A stretch of 64,000 nucleotides of DNA, taken from assembly GCA_033439765.1 (NCBI GenBank), contig JAULSN010000001.1:5270001-5334000 (forward strand), read 5' to 3'. The position numbers and the translations under genes are program-made. The notes beneath the pieces were generated by a model, which worked only from the letters and a program-made list of their open reading frames with translations, made no database searches and was not told where the DNA came from. Shown here piece after piece: positions 12,808-23,618 of this stretch; position 1 is the stretch's first letter; each line of letters begins with the position of its first letter. The DNA is from Lasiosphaeria ovina. Taxonomy: Eukaryota; Ascomycota; Sordariomycetes; Sordariales; Lasiosphaeriaceae.

Positions 12808-15800
12808 CCAGGTAGTCCAGGACACGGGCAACTGTGTAGGCTGACCACGAGCTAGGCTGACATGGTATGGAACCGATATTTGCAAGCCGATGGACCACGC
12901 CCTCGAAAACAACCCTGGCTATGGAAGCACTTCTACGCAGTAAGTTCTTATGTGCAATTGGTGAACCAAAGACGGCCTCATGAACCGATTCACCGACAAC
13001 AGCGACACGACGCCTCCATCTGAAGAGAGAAAAAAGCCCTGGACCAATGGCTGGGGGGAGCTGCTGCTGATTTCCTGGTGCCGCTGTTCTGTCCCCTTGG
13101 CTGACCGGGGTTGAGGCGGAATGGGTCTCTCGCCTTGAGCTTGAAGATTGGTGAACGCATGCAGCTCGCAAGGGTTCAAAAGCGGGGGTGGATGATAGCG
13201 TGTGATTGTGTGTGAAAGGAGGATTTGCGGACTAAAAGGAGGATTGCCGTTGAGGAGCGTCGCGCAAAAACAAAACGAATCATGGGGGACCACGGCAAGG
13301 GGCTAGGCAATTTGTGAAGAGTGCGCTATGATCAACCGTTTGTACTATGGTATACCTACCTACCGGTATTCGATTCTTATGCGCCTACGCCGTCTTGGGC
13401 TAGGTCTTTGGGTCAGGTTTAAGCTACGATACCATCCATCCGTGAGCTACTATGTGTAACAACCAGGAATCGGAGGAGAGTTATACAAACACCATTTGAA
13501 GTGTGACCCAAGGCATCACACAATCTAGGTGCCATGAGCCTCGGAGCAGAAGCGGAGATATTTAGCAAGTCGAATACGTAAACATGAGCAAAAGAAAACT
13601 GGAACCCGCCAGGCATCATTTATTCAAGCTTCGAAGAAGTTTGGGCGATCAAGCGGCGGGAGACATTGATCTCGCTGCCGGAATGGGAAAGGCGCAGGCT
13701 ACTGTTGTTGAGAAGGGGGGGGGGAACTGTGCGCCACCACCCAGCCTGACGTGCTTTGGCTGATGAACGAGACTCCCTCTCTCGATTTCAACCACAGAAC
13801 CTTGCTGAACAGCTTGGCTCGGCCAGGCATCAATTACATAGTAAACTGGGGCTCAGATCTCAACTCTTATTGAAGTTCCGTCGGTGAAGAAAGACAGACG
13901 GGAAAGTGCCACAGCGTTTGTTTCTTTCAGCAGCGATGACTTGACAGGTCGAAAAAGGACAAGTGGAATCCCGAAATGGGCGACGAGCAAAGAGCGGGCA
14001 GCTTCTTCTTACGGATGAGAAGCCTGATATTATTGGTTGGGCTGTGCAGGGATTGATATGCAGGCAAGAAGACGAGACCCCACCTCGGGTGATGAACAAT
14101 CGGGCAAGAATCACTGGTGGTGGCACTGGTGTCAATCAGGGCTGTCCTGGCTAAGCCGATTCCGCAATGTGGTGCGCGCCGAAGTGTTCCGAAAATACAG
14201 CGCACGGATTACTCCGTTCTCTGTACATGAATGTATTCTGAAGTCCGTACAGACATAAGTCTCCGCACACGGAGATGATGCAGAGAGTTTTGCTCTCGGC
14301 CGGCTTTTAAACCACCAATAAGTCTGTATCGTACCCATAGAATCAGGTAAGGAAAGCTCGGCATGTGGTCAGCGGTATATTGCCTTTCATAGGCCCATTC
14401 GTATCTTGTAAGATTCTCAGCAAACAATCTATCTGGCCCAAGCTTGGCTTTGGCAGATTCCCGGAGACAGGAGGGGCATAACAACTGTCGATGCAGAAAT
14501 GCACTTTCTGCCGTGGCATGCTGTCGCGCTGCTCTGCGGGGATTTGCGTCTTTGAAGAGATCCGTCTGTTGTCCTGGGAGCAAGGCAGACACGGCCACGA
14601 CAGAACTTCAGACTCCCAGAAGCAAACGCATGGCCAAAGCGCCCGCTTGTGCTCCCTTCAGGCCCCGGAACGACAAGATGAGAGAAGAGGAAGAGACTCC
14701 CTAGGTACTTACGCAGCCACTGTAAGGTAGATGGGGCCTTCAGGGAGACCATCCCCACAACAACCCGGCGTCCGTCACTTGACGATGCTCATTGACTCTG
14801 TCCGCGGCCGCCTGTCATCATTTTTGGTTGCAAATCTCCCGGGGCCGAGACAAACTGAGCTCCGGGCCATCAAACGGCCGTCCGGCGGCGGGTTCAGGAA
14901 GCTAAGACCTGTTCCGCCGGCCCATCGTTTAGCATCCACAGCCAACCTCGGCCCCCGTGGGGTCTCTTCGGAGACGGCCGTGTTCCCCGCCCCTCCATCT
15001 ACGCTAGGTAGCTTTGCACTTAACAAGGCAGACTGCTCACAGCCCGAAGCCCCCCCCCACAACTCTTGTCGACTGCGCGGAGAGCTGAACTTTTGGGATG
15101 CGGCACGGTTCAGCTATAAGACAGTCGGTCCCCTTTTCGGACCTTCCTGGCTACGCGTTGTCGTCCACACAAATAGCGGCTTGCGCGGGACAGTCGCCGC
15201 GAGGCTGCCTGCACCGGGTTCCCCGAATAACCAATCCCTCAAGACGAATCCTCTGCAATGCGCTGACGGCGGCTGACCCACTGGCTGACCCCAAACTCGG
15301 ATCCGTCCGAATCAAAAAGACAGAGTCCACGGGCGAGGGCCTCGACGAGAGCAAGCCATGCTTGCCAGGCAGTCGGCATAAGCAGGAGCTGACGCCTGCA
15401 TGGAGAGATACATACAAACAGTCTGGAATCGTTGAGATGCAAGCCGGGCAAAAAAATTGTTGGCGTCTGAGAACAACATGTCGAGTGCATCTTGTCATGT
15501 AAGCGTAGGTATGCTGCGTGGCTTGTGAGGATTTTGGGGATTTTGCCTCGGTTGCCCTTTTCGATCGAATGACAGCGGAGCAACGGCGGGGTGCACTAGC
15601 AGCAGCTTGGTTGTCCCATCCGATTCTTATGACGATTGCCCATCAACTCAAAGTTCAGCAGGCTGCGTGGACGAGGCGTTTGGCCAAAGCTGTGGGTGAA
15701 GCACCCATGGCTTGGGATTGACTTGATTGCCGAACGCCCGGCTGAGCACGATCTTTCCACTAACCTGCTAGCCAGCTGATGCACAGCTGCCTCACAGCTG

Positions 15801-16246
15801 TTACGGAGCAGGACGCGCACTGGCGGCTAGGGACACGGTGGTCCGTGCAGCTTTCGCTTTGGCTTGCTGGGCGGCTTTCAACCCCACACGCTACCTTGTC
15901 CCAAGACGCCATCTGAAACGGCTCCTGTCAGGGACTGCAGATCTCGAACGACTTCACTGAGGTGCTGCCCAAAACCTCACACAGGCTGAAGCAAGCAATT
16001 GAATCGCAGTGGAGCCGCAATGCTGCATTCTGTCGCACTGCCATGCTACTCTGGCGGTTGCGCCTGGAACACAAGGGCAATGCAGCGACGTGGTAGGCTG
16101 GACTTGTCATCCCCCCCCACCTTCCCTTGACTAGGTCGGCAGCGGCCGTTTCCTCCCTTCTCCCCCTTAAGATTCAAGGCGATCTCTGGGGTGGGAAACC
16201 CTTCGCAAAAGCTTGTATTCTAAGTCGTTGGTTGTCTGAAACCCGA
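12808..16246. other. Interval without a recognised gene
   Basis: About 3.4 kb. Several frames of 100-180 codons are open (the longest 14731-15276, plus strand) but are Pro/Ser/Arg-rich with no family resemblance and have overlapping open frames on the other strand, so I do not call them genes. A G run lies near 13717-13727. Confidence 0.45.
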
Positions 16247-16440
16247 CCTTTCCTTCCATTTGCGTCCGCGTGTGTTTGTTTTCTCTCGTTTTCTCTCTCC
16301 CGTGCGCTTTTCTTCTCTGCTCTGTGACTCTGGACTGTTTTTGTTCTCTCGATTGGGATCACCTCGGGCTCTTGATGTCGTGATCTCGTCACGCCGTCAT
16401 TTGCTCTATTCTTCTTCTCTTCTTCGACGCCGATTGTCCG
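16247..16440 (+). promoter_or_regulatory. Pyrimidine-rich tract upstream of tetraspanin gene
   Basis: A stretch dominated by CT/TTC/TCTC on the plus strand, 270-460 bp before the tetraspanin ATG. CT-rich tracts close to transcription starts are common in filamentous fungi. The assignment as core promoter or leader rests on position and composition only. Confidence 0.4.
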
Positions 16441-16708
16441 ATTACACGTTCCTTTTCATTTGGGGTGCTGGGAGTTGCAGGTCAATCTCGCCTCTTTGGT
16501 TTCTTACTAGGACAAACACAATAACCACTTGCCAGCGGCGGTTTATATAACCATCTCGAGACGCCGGTCGTCAATTTCTGTATGCGTATTGGACGCTGAG
16601 GAGGAAAGCAGGCCGTGTCTTGGAGGGAAATCAAAGGGCAGCCGAGTCCCTTTGTAGGCCTTCTCTCGGAAACCTAGACTGCTCGAGCAATCGTACACAA
16701 ACGGCAAA

Positions 16709-17549
16709 ATGGTGAACAAGGTGCTTCTGACCTACGCGGTCTTCGACTTCATCTTTGTCGCCATGGGCATCGTCATTATCGTCTTTTCAACTACCGTCCA
16801 AAAATTCCAATTCGAGGTGCCGACGGATGGAAAGCAGGCGGCCAGAAACCTTTTGTACCAGAGGTTTCCTTTCACAGGTTCGTGTTTGCGTGTGAATTCC
16901 GTCAGGGAAGGAACCCGATATAGGACATTTCCTCGGGGATGACTTGGAGTTTTGGTTCGCTAATATTACACTATGTAGCGGCTATTATAAATTCGGTTGG
17001 CATCTTCATCACTTTTGTGATCACCGTCCCGGGCCTCATTACCCCAGTCCGCAGCTGGCTCAAGGTTGGGGCTTATCTAACAACGGTCAATGCCATCTTC
17101 ACCTTGGTCATCGGTGTGTACCTGTGGATACAGACACTGAGGACGAAGGGGGACTTTGCGCCGATTTGGGGCAACCAGACGGCGGCCGTTCAGGACTTGA
17201 TGCAAACAGCCGTAAGTCTTGTCATCCTCAGCAAGGCTGGGAGTTCTCATCAAAGACTGACACGCGCGGACAGTTCCAATGCTGCGGCTACTTTAATAGC
17301 ACATCGCCGGCCTTCATAACGAACCCGACGTGCCAAAGCCCTGCGTCTGCGGCGCTCATGCGCGGGTGCGCAACGCCCATCACGTCCTTCGCGAACATCT
17401 TTGTCGACGACATCTTCACGTCTCTGTTTGGCATGGTTGGTATTGACGTTGCCTTCGTTGTGGCCACCGCCTGCCTGTTGAAGCAACGTAAGGAGCGGGA
17501 GCGATTCCGCCACATAGACGAGAAGAGTGGCGCTCTGCGTGGATTTTAA
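16709..17549 (+). CDS. pls1: Tetraspanin, Pls1-like
   Basis: Predicted 225-residue tetraspanin, the same length as the fungal Pls1 proteins needed for appressorium penetration-peg formation in plant pathogens and for ascospore germination in saprobes. Exons are 16709-16877, 16979-17211 and 17274-17549; introns are 101 nt (GTTCGT..TAG) and 62 nt (GTAAGT..CAG). TM segments lie near residues 8-30, 58-78, 86-108 and 187-208. The large outer loop carries the tetraspanin CCG motif (Cys137-Cys138-Gly139) and two further cysteines (154, 166) for the loop disulphides. The C-tail is short and charged (KQRKERERFRH). The N-terminus MVNKVLLTY fits the Pls1 group; Tsp3-type fungal tetraspanins are the alternative. 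The gene converges with the NIPA gene downstream. Confidence 0.85.
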
Positions 17550-18459
17550 CCGTCGTCACCAACAAAACTCGCCAGAAATCGACAAATTCAGATCTTTTCT
17601 TGTATGGGCTGGTTGTACAGACCTGTGCCATTAACTTGTCGTGCGCAATTCTTGGGCGATTTCCTGGCGGGAAAGAGAAACAATTCGAATATAGTGCCTA
17701 CGTCAGTAGGCAGAGGCGCTGGCTGGTATGGCAAGTCTTTTTAATCATCAGTTGGCTTGTGGGCGAGAGAGTGGAAGGGAGAGGACGAGAGGGTGCGAGA
17801 GTGAGCCAGTGGGAGTGAGAGAGAGTGTGAGAGATACCTTGCCATATCTCTCAGGGGTGTATCTGAGTAGTGACTGGATTGACCTCGAGGCCATCCCACC
17901 CATCCGCCAACAGCCTATTCTTCTCATGTGTTATATGTTTTTCCTCATCTCATCTTCATCTGGTCTTGGGTAGTACAGAAGCGTTTCGTTCTCTTCTTAC
18001 ACATTGTTTTTGGGACAGATTTGGTTTAGATGCCACACCGTATATACTTGTTTAGATCACACCCATTTACTTTTTTTCTGACCTGGTCCATTCCCAACAT
18101 CGTCTTCAATTCCTCTTTATCACCCTCCCTCCCTTTTTTGGGTGCTACTCAGTCTGATGTCTTGCAGGCCTCTTGTCTCGGCTACTGTGTGATGATCGTG
18201 GGCCCCGAGACCTAGGCCGAGCCAGCGGTCAGACGGGTGTTTGCACAAATCAAGGTTACCGCTGGAGCATTTCTATCTGAACTCCCGTCCGCGGTAGGTA
18301 ACCGAGTTGACCTTGAGCCTTTTAGAGTTGGTTCCCCAGTCAGTGTGTGCAGTAATCCCCTTGGAAATCAGCATTTCGTATATTGTGTGCCATGCTTCAC
18401 AGCGCGAACAGAAAATTGCGATGAAAACAGGCATGGAGGTAGTGTATATGCATATGTGT
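17550..18459. other. 3' interval after the tetraspanin gene
   Basis: No gene recognised. It has a GAGAG-rich stretch at about 17766-17832 and T-rich sequence after 17930, likely including the tetraspanin 3' UTR. Confidence 0.45.
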
Positions 18460-18574
18460 TTTCTTTGGTCTACTCTAGGAGCAACTTCCATATTTAGATC
18501 TATCACCAAAGTGAATGGCTTATACCTATCCCCATGCACATACGAAGATGAGCACATACGAAGATGAGCACAAT
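18460..18574 (+). repeat. Dispersed degenerate repeat, copy 1
   Basis: The segment around CTCTAGGAGC ... CTATCACC ... AATGGCTTATACC is about 84% identical over roughly 79 bp to 38200-38278. Nine of about twelve substitutions are T or A here against C or G in the other copy. The similarity fades through a 16-bp tandem duplication (18538-18553 and 18554-18569) and ends with a shared CACAATTAAG. Confidence 0.65.
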
Positions 18575-18655
18575 TAAGCATCTACTGCCGTACAGCAAAA
18601 AGCAACCGAACGGCACCGGGAGCCATACCGGCCGACTCACGAACTGGTATGTACA

Positions 18656-18670
18656 CATATATATATATAC
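18656..18670. repeat. AT dinucleotide microsatellite
   Basis: Short (AT)n run in the convergent intergenic region between the tetraspanin and NIPA genes. Confidence 0.7.
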
Positions 18671-18811
18671 ATGAGTGCGTATCTGTAAGTACGCCTATTC
18701 GCTAACTTGTTAGAAGTGAGCCTGATAAAATGCTAGTAATTTTATTCTGTTTTATACAATATTGACAGGAAAGAAAAGGGGAAGGAAACAAGATATTCAT
18801 GTTTCCGTCAT

Positions 18812-20732
18812 TTATACCGGCGAGTCGTCATCGTTTGATCTACTCCTCGATGACCCGCCGGAGCCGCGGCGCTCACGGCCTGAAACTGGAGCCTGCCTAA
18901 GTGACGGCCTTGATGGTTCGTTCCTAGAAGACATGACCATATCTCTTCCATCTGCAGCGGCTGCAGGTTCTGGCCGTTCTCTTGTCATGGCAGGTTGCTC
19001 GTTCCTCGATACTGCAGTCGCCGAGGACGCGAGTGTTCCCACAGCCGGACTCCTTACAAAGGGCTCCCTTGCGAGCCCGGCATTGCCGTGCTGTTGCTGA
19101 TCTTTATTCCTCCACCACCGTAGCCTCCAAAGACCACTCACAGCGTCTCGCAGCCCGCCCGAGGACTTACGCGTCCCCGTCTTTCGTGCGGTGAAGCCGG
19201 GGAACCCTGTTGACTTACGTCTTCGTTGAAAGTTCTGCCTCAGAGCAGTGTTGAGTTGGTCTGTACCTGCACTGGGATCACCCTGGGTGAGGCCAGGGAA
19301 GTCACTCAACCCCCTCTTTGGAAAAAGAAGTGGCATAGAGTCGTTGGAGGGTAGAGTGGTCGATCGTCGCCTAATAGACGACGGTGAAGTAGGCGTGTCG
19401 CGGTCTTCTAGTTCATCCCAGATTTCTGCGCGTTCGGTCCACCGTGACGAACTCCTTCTCGTCGGAGGGGCTATTGAGCGTTTCCTCTGTGGTTGGGGAT
19501 GGGCTTCGCCAGTCATGTCCCCACTTCGGGCAGGTCCAAATGTTTGGTAGCTGTACTGCGTTGTGGGTGGGACGTCCTCTTCTTCACCAATGTCAGAACG
19601 GAGGAGAAGATCCTCCTCTTCCTCCTCGCCATCTGTGTCGTCAACGAGACCTAGGCCCGGCGCTAGAGTCGACTGTCCAACACCCGGCGCGTGTTGCTCA
19701 TCGCTGAGGCGCCATGACAGGGCCAGAACACCAGAAAGAAGAATGACGGTGCCGAGAGTGATGAGGCATGCATGAAGTGGGCTAATGAGATCGGTCTGCC
19801 GGAAGTAGATCAGCCCGTCGAGGATGGCGATAATGTTGTAGATGCAGAATATCAACGGGTACAGCACTGAGGTTGAGACCAGCTTGAGTCCCCGGTGGAG
19901 ATAGTATAGCTGGGTGAGAGCGAGGGTGACGAGGCCAATCACTAGCATCCAAGACTGCCAGTGGACAAACTGGTTGTCGCCATCAATGATTGTCTTGACA
20001 AGTAGCTCGACGGCGGATTTGGCCACCAACAGCGAATGCGCAGACAATATACCGCTTATACACCCGTATGCAAATCCGCGCGCGAGTCGAAATCGAGAGT
20101 CATTCGCCAGTGCCGTGAAGCGCCCAGCGAATTCGGTCGCGACGGCAATCGCAATCACGATGACGGCCTGAAACGACATCCAGAGCACAAAGGGCCGTCG
20201 CCCGAGGAGGTCCAGGAGCTCGCTCAGTTTATGCGCGGGCGAAGGAATGGCTCCGAAGATGGCGATCAAGACGGCGCCGCCGCATACCAGCATCGTGCCC
20301 CATAAGGACCATCTTGTAAACGGCTCTCCGAGTATAAGGGTGGCGCAGATCGAGTTGAACACCAAGCCTGAGGCTTGCAGCGTCGATAGAACCGGGAGAG
20401 GGAGCATGGAGATTTGGATCGAGCTTCCCAGGACGTTGGAGATGACAAACATGCCCATGCCCAGTTGCCACCTCCTCCTCCGATACGGCGGCCGCCTCAC
20501 ATCGTACGGGCCCTTTTCGTCTTCGAGGATGTGCGACTTGCGTTGGAGTGTGAGGCCCAGGCTCTGAACACTCGTCGACAGGAGCCCAACTACAATTCCG
20601 AGCTGTGTTGTTTCATGTCCACGTCAGCCGCCATGCCGGCACATTGTATTTGGCTGCAGCAGACAAGGGAAGGGAACGGTGAGAACTCACAGCAATGCTC
20701 CCGCCAGGAGAGATGCCACCAATAAGCCCCAT
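18812..20732 (-). CDS. NIPA-type magnesium transporter (DUF803)
   Basis: Predicted 610-residue multi-pass membrane protein of the NIPA family (within the drug/metabolite transporter fold), which carry Mg2+ and related cations. Exon 1 (20732-20691) encodes only MGLIGGISPGGSIA; exon 2 (20602-18812) holds the rest after an 88-nt intron (GTGAGT..CAG). The family N-terminus continues as LGIVVGLLSTSVQSLGLTLQ then RKSH, the first TM. About nine hydrophobic segments follow to roughly residue 320, including ASGLVFNSICATLILGEPFT and STSVLYPLIFCIYNIIAILD. The last approximately 280 residues are hydrophilic, with an acidic run (DGEEEEEDL), Ser/Arg-rich sequence and a tail of Arg/Ser/Asp, as in fungal members. 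The long tail is probably cytosolic and phosphorylated; that is inference. The gene is divergent from the V-ATPase gene and convergent with the tetraspanin. Confidence 0.87.
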
Positions 20733-21982
20733 TCCAGCCGAGGACAGGCGGTCATCTGGCAGCCAGGGCGAGGTGGCTGCTTTCCTTATTGTGCTTGCAT
20801 GGAGACAAACAGACTCGGGATTTGGTGTCTCGAAGGGAGATGGGCGGGCGGGCGGCGGCGGCGAAAATGGTTGGGATCCCGCTGGTAGGGCAGGGCAGTA
20901 GGGAATCGCCGAGGTAGTTTTCCGCTGAAGAAACGGCGGGGCGCAAACTAAAAGTATTTTGCGGGAATCGGGATAGTTCAGGTCAACGCGGGTCGGGACG
21001 GCGTCAATCGATGACGCTGGCGCCCTCGCAGATTTAAGGCAGAAAGTAAGGGCACTCTCTTCTGTAGGTTCCACAAGGTATAGGGGAGAGGTGCGGGTTC
21101 CCAAAATGGGAAGCGATCAGGAGGCGCTAGAAGTATAACGTCTAGAATGACCCCGTTGCGACAAAAGCGTAAGGGAACGGGTCACAACACGGTCAAAAAC
21201 TCGCCTGCAAGATGCGTTCACTTAACATGGCAGATGGGGATGGAGGGAGAGCCGCCACCAGACCAGACACTGGACCAGGTCGTATGGATTCTGAACGTTT
21301 TGGGACGCATCCATTCCTTGGCGCGTGCCTGTACCTCTCAGCACCCCTCTGAAGGAGCCACGCGCCAGGTGCTTGCATCCCTGAGGCAGCAGGTTACAGC
21401 CCTGATTTACAGAACCCTCCGACTTGCACCCCGCCTCCCAAATACCACACCAGGGCAACCTGGAAGGTATATACTTCCCTAGCCACATAGGCCCACTTAT
21501 TGCCAGATCCGTGGCTGACCCCACCAACTGACACCCTGTTTTGACATCCAGAACATGGTGGGGTGTGGCTGAGGGCAGCCTGAGGTTCCTTCCAGGTTGC
21601 TTTGCTGTCCCGTCCCAGAGCGCTTGCAGCTGCTCGGGCGGGTGGGGCCAGTAGCCTGGCCAGCTCCATGTCGACGCCTCGAGCTTGTGGCTGTTGGTTG
21701 ACATCGCCGAAATACAAACGACGCCATACTCGCTGCAGCTACCAGCTCTCTTCCCATACCCCCCCTACCGCGCCCCCGACCAGATCCTCGTGCCCAAGAC
21801 ATTCCGGTTCTTCTTTTGGCCCTCAACGTCGCTCAATTCCCCCTCTGCGACGCATCTCCCGTTAAACACCGCCCAACGACAAGCGTCGGTCCTTCATCTT
21901 CATCGTCCGCACTCGGCCCGGAATCTCTCTTTCTGTATCACGACAAACCTACAAATTCCCTCACAGCAAACAATCCGCCAAA
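20733..21982. promoter_or_regulatory. Divergent promoter region, NIPA and V-ATPase E
   Basis: A 1.25-kb interval between two genes transcribed away from each other, so it should carry both promoters. The last 250 bp before 21983 are C/T-rich on the plus strand, as in fungal leaders. Open frames here (for example 21222-21704, minus) look non-coding. Confidence 0.45.
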
Positions 21983-23029
21983 ATGTCACGAGTTCACTCC
22001 TTGTCCGACGACCAAGTAAGGCAGAGCTCCATTTCCTCAAATTCTACAAGAAACATGGTCCCCCGATACTTTATCTCTGTCTTGTATGGCCCCTGGAGTC
22101 CAGTCGGAATAGCCGCCCCCCCCCGGGGCCACCAAGATGACGACACTGGAATGCGCTCGCCTGGAATTGATCCCAAGCAGAATAGGGCTCTAGAACCAGG
22201 AACCATTTCTATGCTTTCATTGCATGTGTGCGTGTATGCATGTTATCCCATGACTGACATTTCAATCTCCTTCAAACCTAGGTCGGGCAAGAGCTGCAGA
22301 AGATGACGGCCTTCATCAAGCGGGAGGCGCAGGAGAAGGCAGAGGAGCTCAAGATCAAAGCCAACGAGGAGTTTATACGCGAGAAGACGAAGCTGGTGCA
22401 GCAGGAGACGGACGCCATCGACGTGGCCTACGAGAAGAAGTTCAAGCAGGCGACCATGTCGCAGCAGATCACGCGGTCGACAGTGGCCAACAAGACGCGA
22501 CTCAAGGTGCTGGGCGCGCGCCAGGAGCTGCTAGACGACATCTTCGAGGCGGCCGAGCAGCGGCTGGGCGACGTGACCAAGGACAAGAAGCGCTACGGCG
22601 ACGTGCTTAAGGGCCTGATCCTTGAGGGTTTCTACGCCATGAACGAGCCCGAGCTGCAGATCCGTGCCCGCAAGGCCGACTACGCCCTGGTCGAGCCCGC
22701 CATTAGCGCCGCTGTCAGCGAATACAAGGAGAAGACGGGCAAGGAGATCAAGGCGAGCATTGACGAGGAGAACCCCGTGCCCGAGGGGAGGTAAGCTTGA
22801 TTCTTTCGTCTTTGCAACCTGAAATACGGAAGAAATGAAAGATGAGCTCGGCCAGCTAACCAGTATCCTCTCTGCCAGTGCGGGTGGCGTTAGCATCGTG
22901 GGCGGCGGCGGCAAGATCGACATCGATAACACCCTGGAGGCCCGGCTGAGTCTGCTTAAGGACAGCGCCCTGCCAGCCGTGCGCAAGGCCTTGTTTGGTG
23001 TGAATCCCAACCGCAAGTTCTTTGACTAA
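21983..23029 (+). CDS. vma4: V-type proton ATPase subunit E (Vma4)
   Basis: Predicted 230-residue subunit E of the V1 sector, which together with subunit G forms the peripheral stalk holding the catalytic head of the vacuolar proton pump. Exons are 21983-22015, 22282-22790 and 22879-23029; introns are 266 nt (GTAAGG..TAG) and 88 nt (GTAAGC..CAG). Exon 1 encodes only MSRVHSLSDDQ and joins to VGQELQKMTAFIKREAQEKA. The N-terminal half is a long charged coiled coil, and the conserved C-terminal domain includes the segment around GGVSIVGGGGKIDIDNTLEA and ends NRKFFD. Length matches the fungal family. An ATG at 22303 inside exon 2 could be mistaken for the start, but it would remove conserved N-terminal residues. 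Confidence 0.95.
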
Positions 23030-23618
23030 ATTAGGAAGCCTCTTTTTGTACTTCTTTACTCCTCCTCCACCCTTAGGACCGAGTCGGAGGAGAGAGCATG
23101 TTAAATTTCGTTTCAGGCCAAGCGTCGTCATCGGCTCCTATGCACACAACAACCTTGTTTGGTCAGGCAGGCAGACAGACAGAAAGGCTAGGCTATTCGC
23201 ATTGCTAAGTTATCGAGTTGAAGTTCGTAGCAAACAAGCAAACCCGACTACCACCCGAAAGGGAGGAGGCCGGGGCCGGGTATCTTTCTAAAGAGTATGT
23301 GTATGATACAGGAAAGGGATGAAAGGGGAGAGGGGAAGGGTGGGGTTTCCGCCATGCTAATAAACAACCCGAAATACGGAATACCATAGCATCAGATTTG
23401 TGCATTTGCAACTCATAACGCGTGTAGGTGAGGTATGTAATAAACATGGCTAGTTCTGCAGAGCTCATGGTCTCCGTCGTTAGAACGTCCCGCTCGCTCG
23501 CCGGCTCGCTTCATGCAAGGCAGCAAGGGCATTAGACAGTAACTGCACGGAAGTAAACAAAACAAAAACAATACGCTCTCTCAAGTGGAACCCGCTCCCC
23601 CCATTTTCCCTTTCCGTT
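23030..23618. other. Convergent 3' interval
   Basis: About 590 bp between the stops of the V-ATPase E gene and the gene on the opposite strand, presumably both 3' UTRs. Nothing else recognised. Confidence 0.5.

Noticed and set aside
14731..15276. 181-codon plus-strand frame
   Set aside because: Pro/Ser/Arg-rich, no family resemblance, with open frames on the opposite strand; likely chance.
22016..22281. Possible box C/D snoRNA in vma4 intron 1 (ATGACGA near 22136, CTGA near 22254)
   Set aside because: The C box has a mismatch, no terminal stem is visible and the spacing is long; not enough to call.
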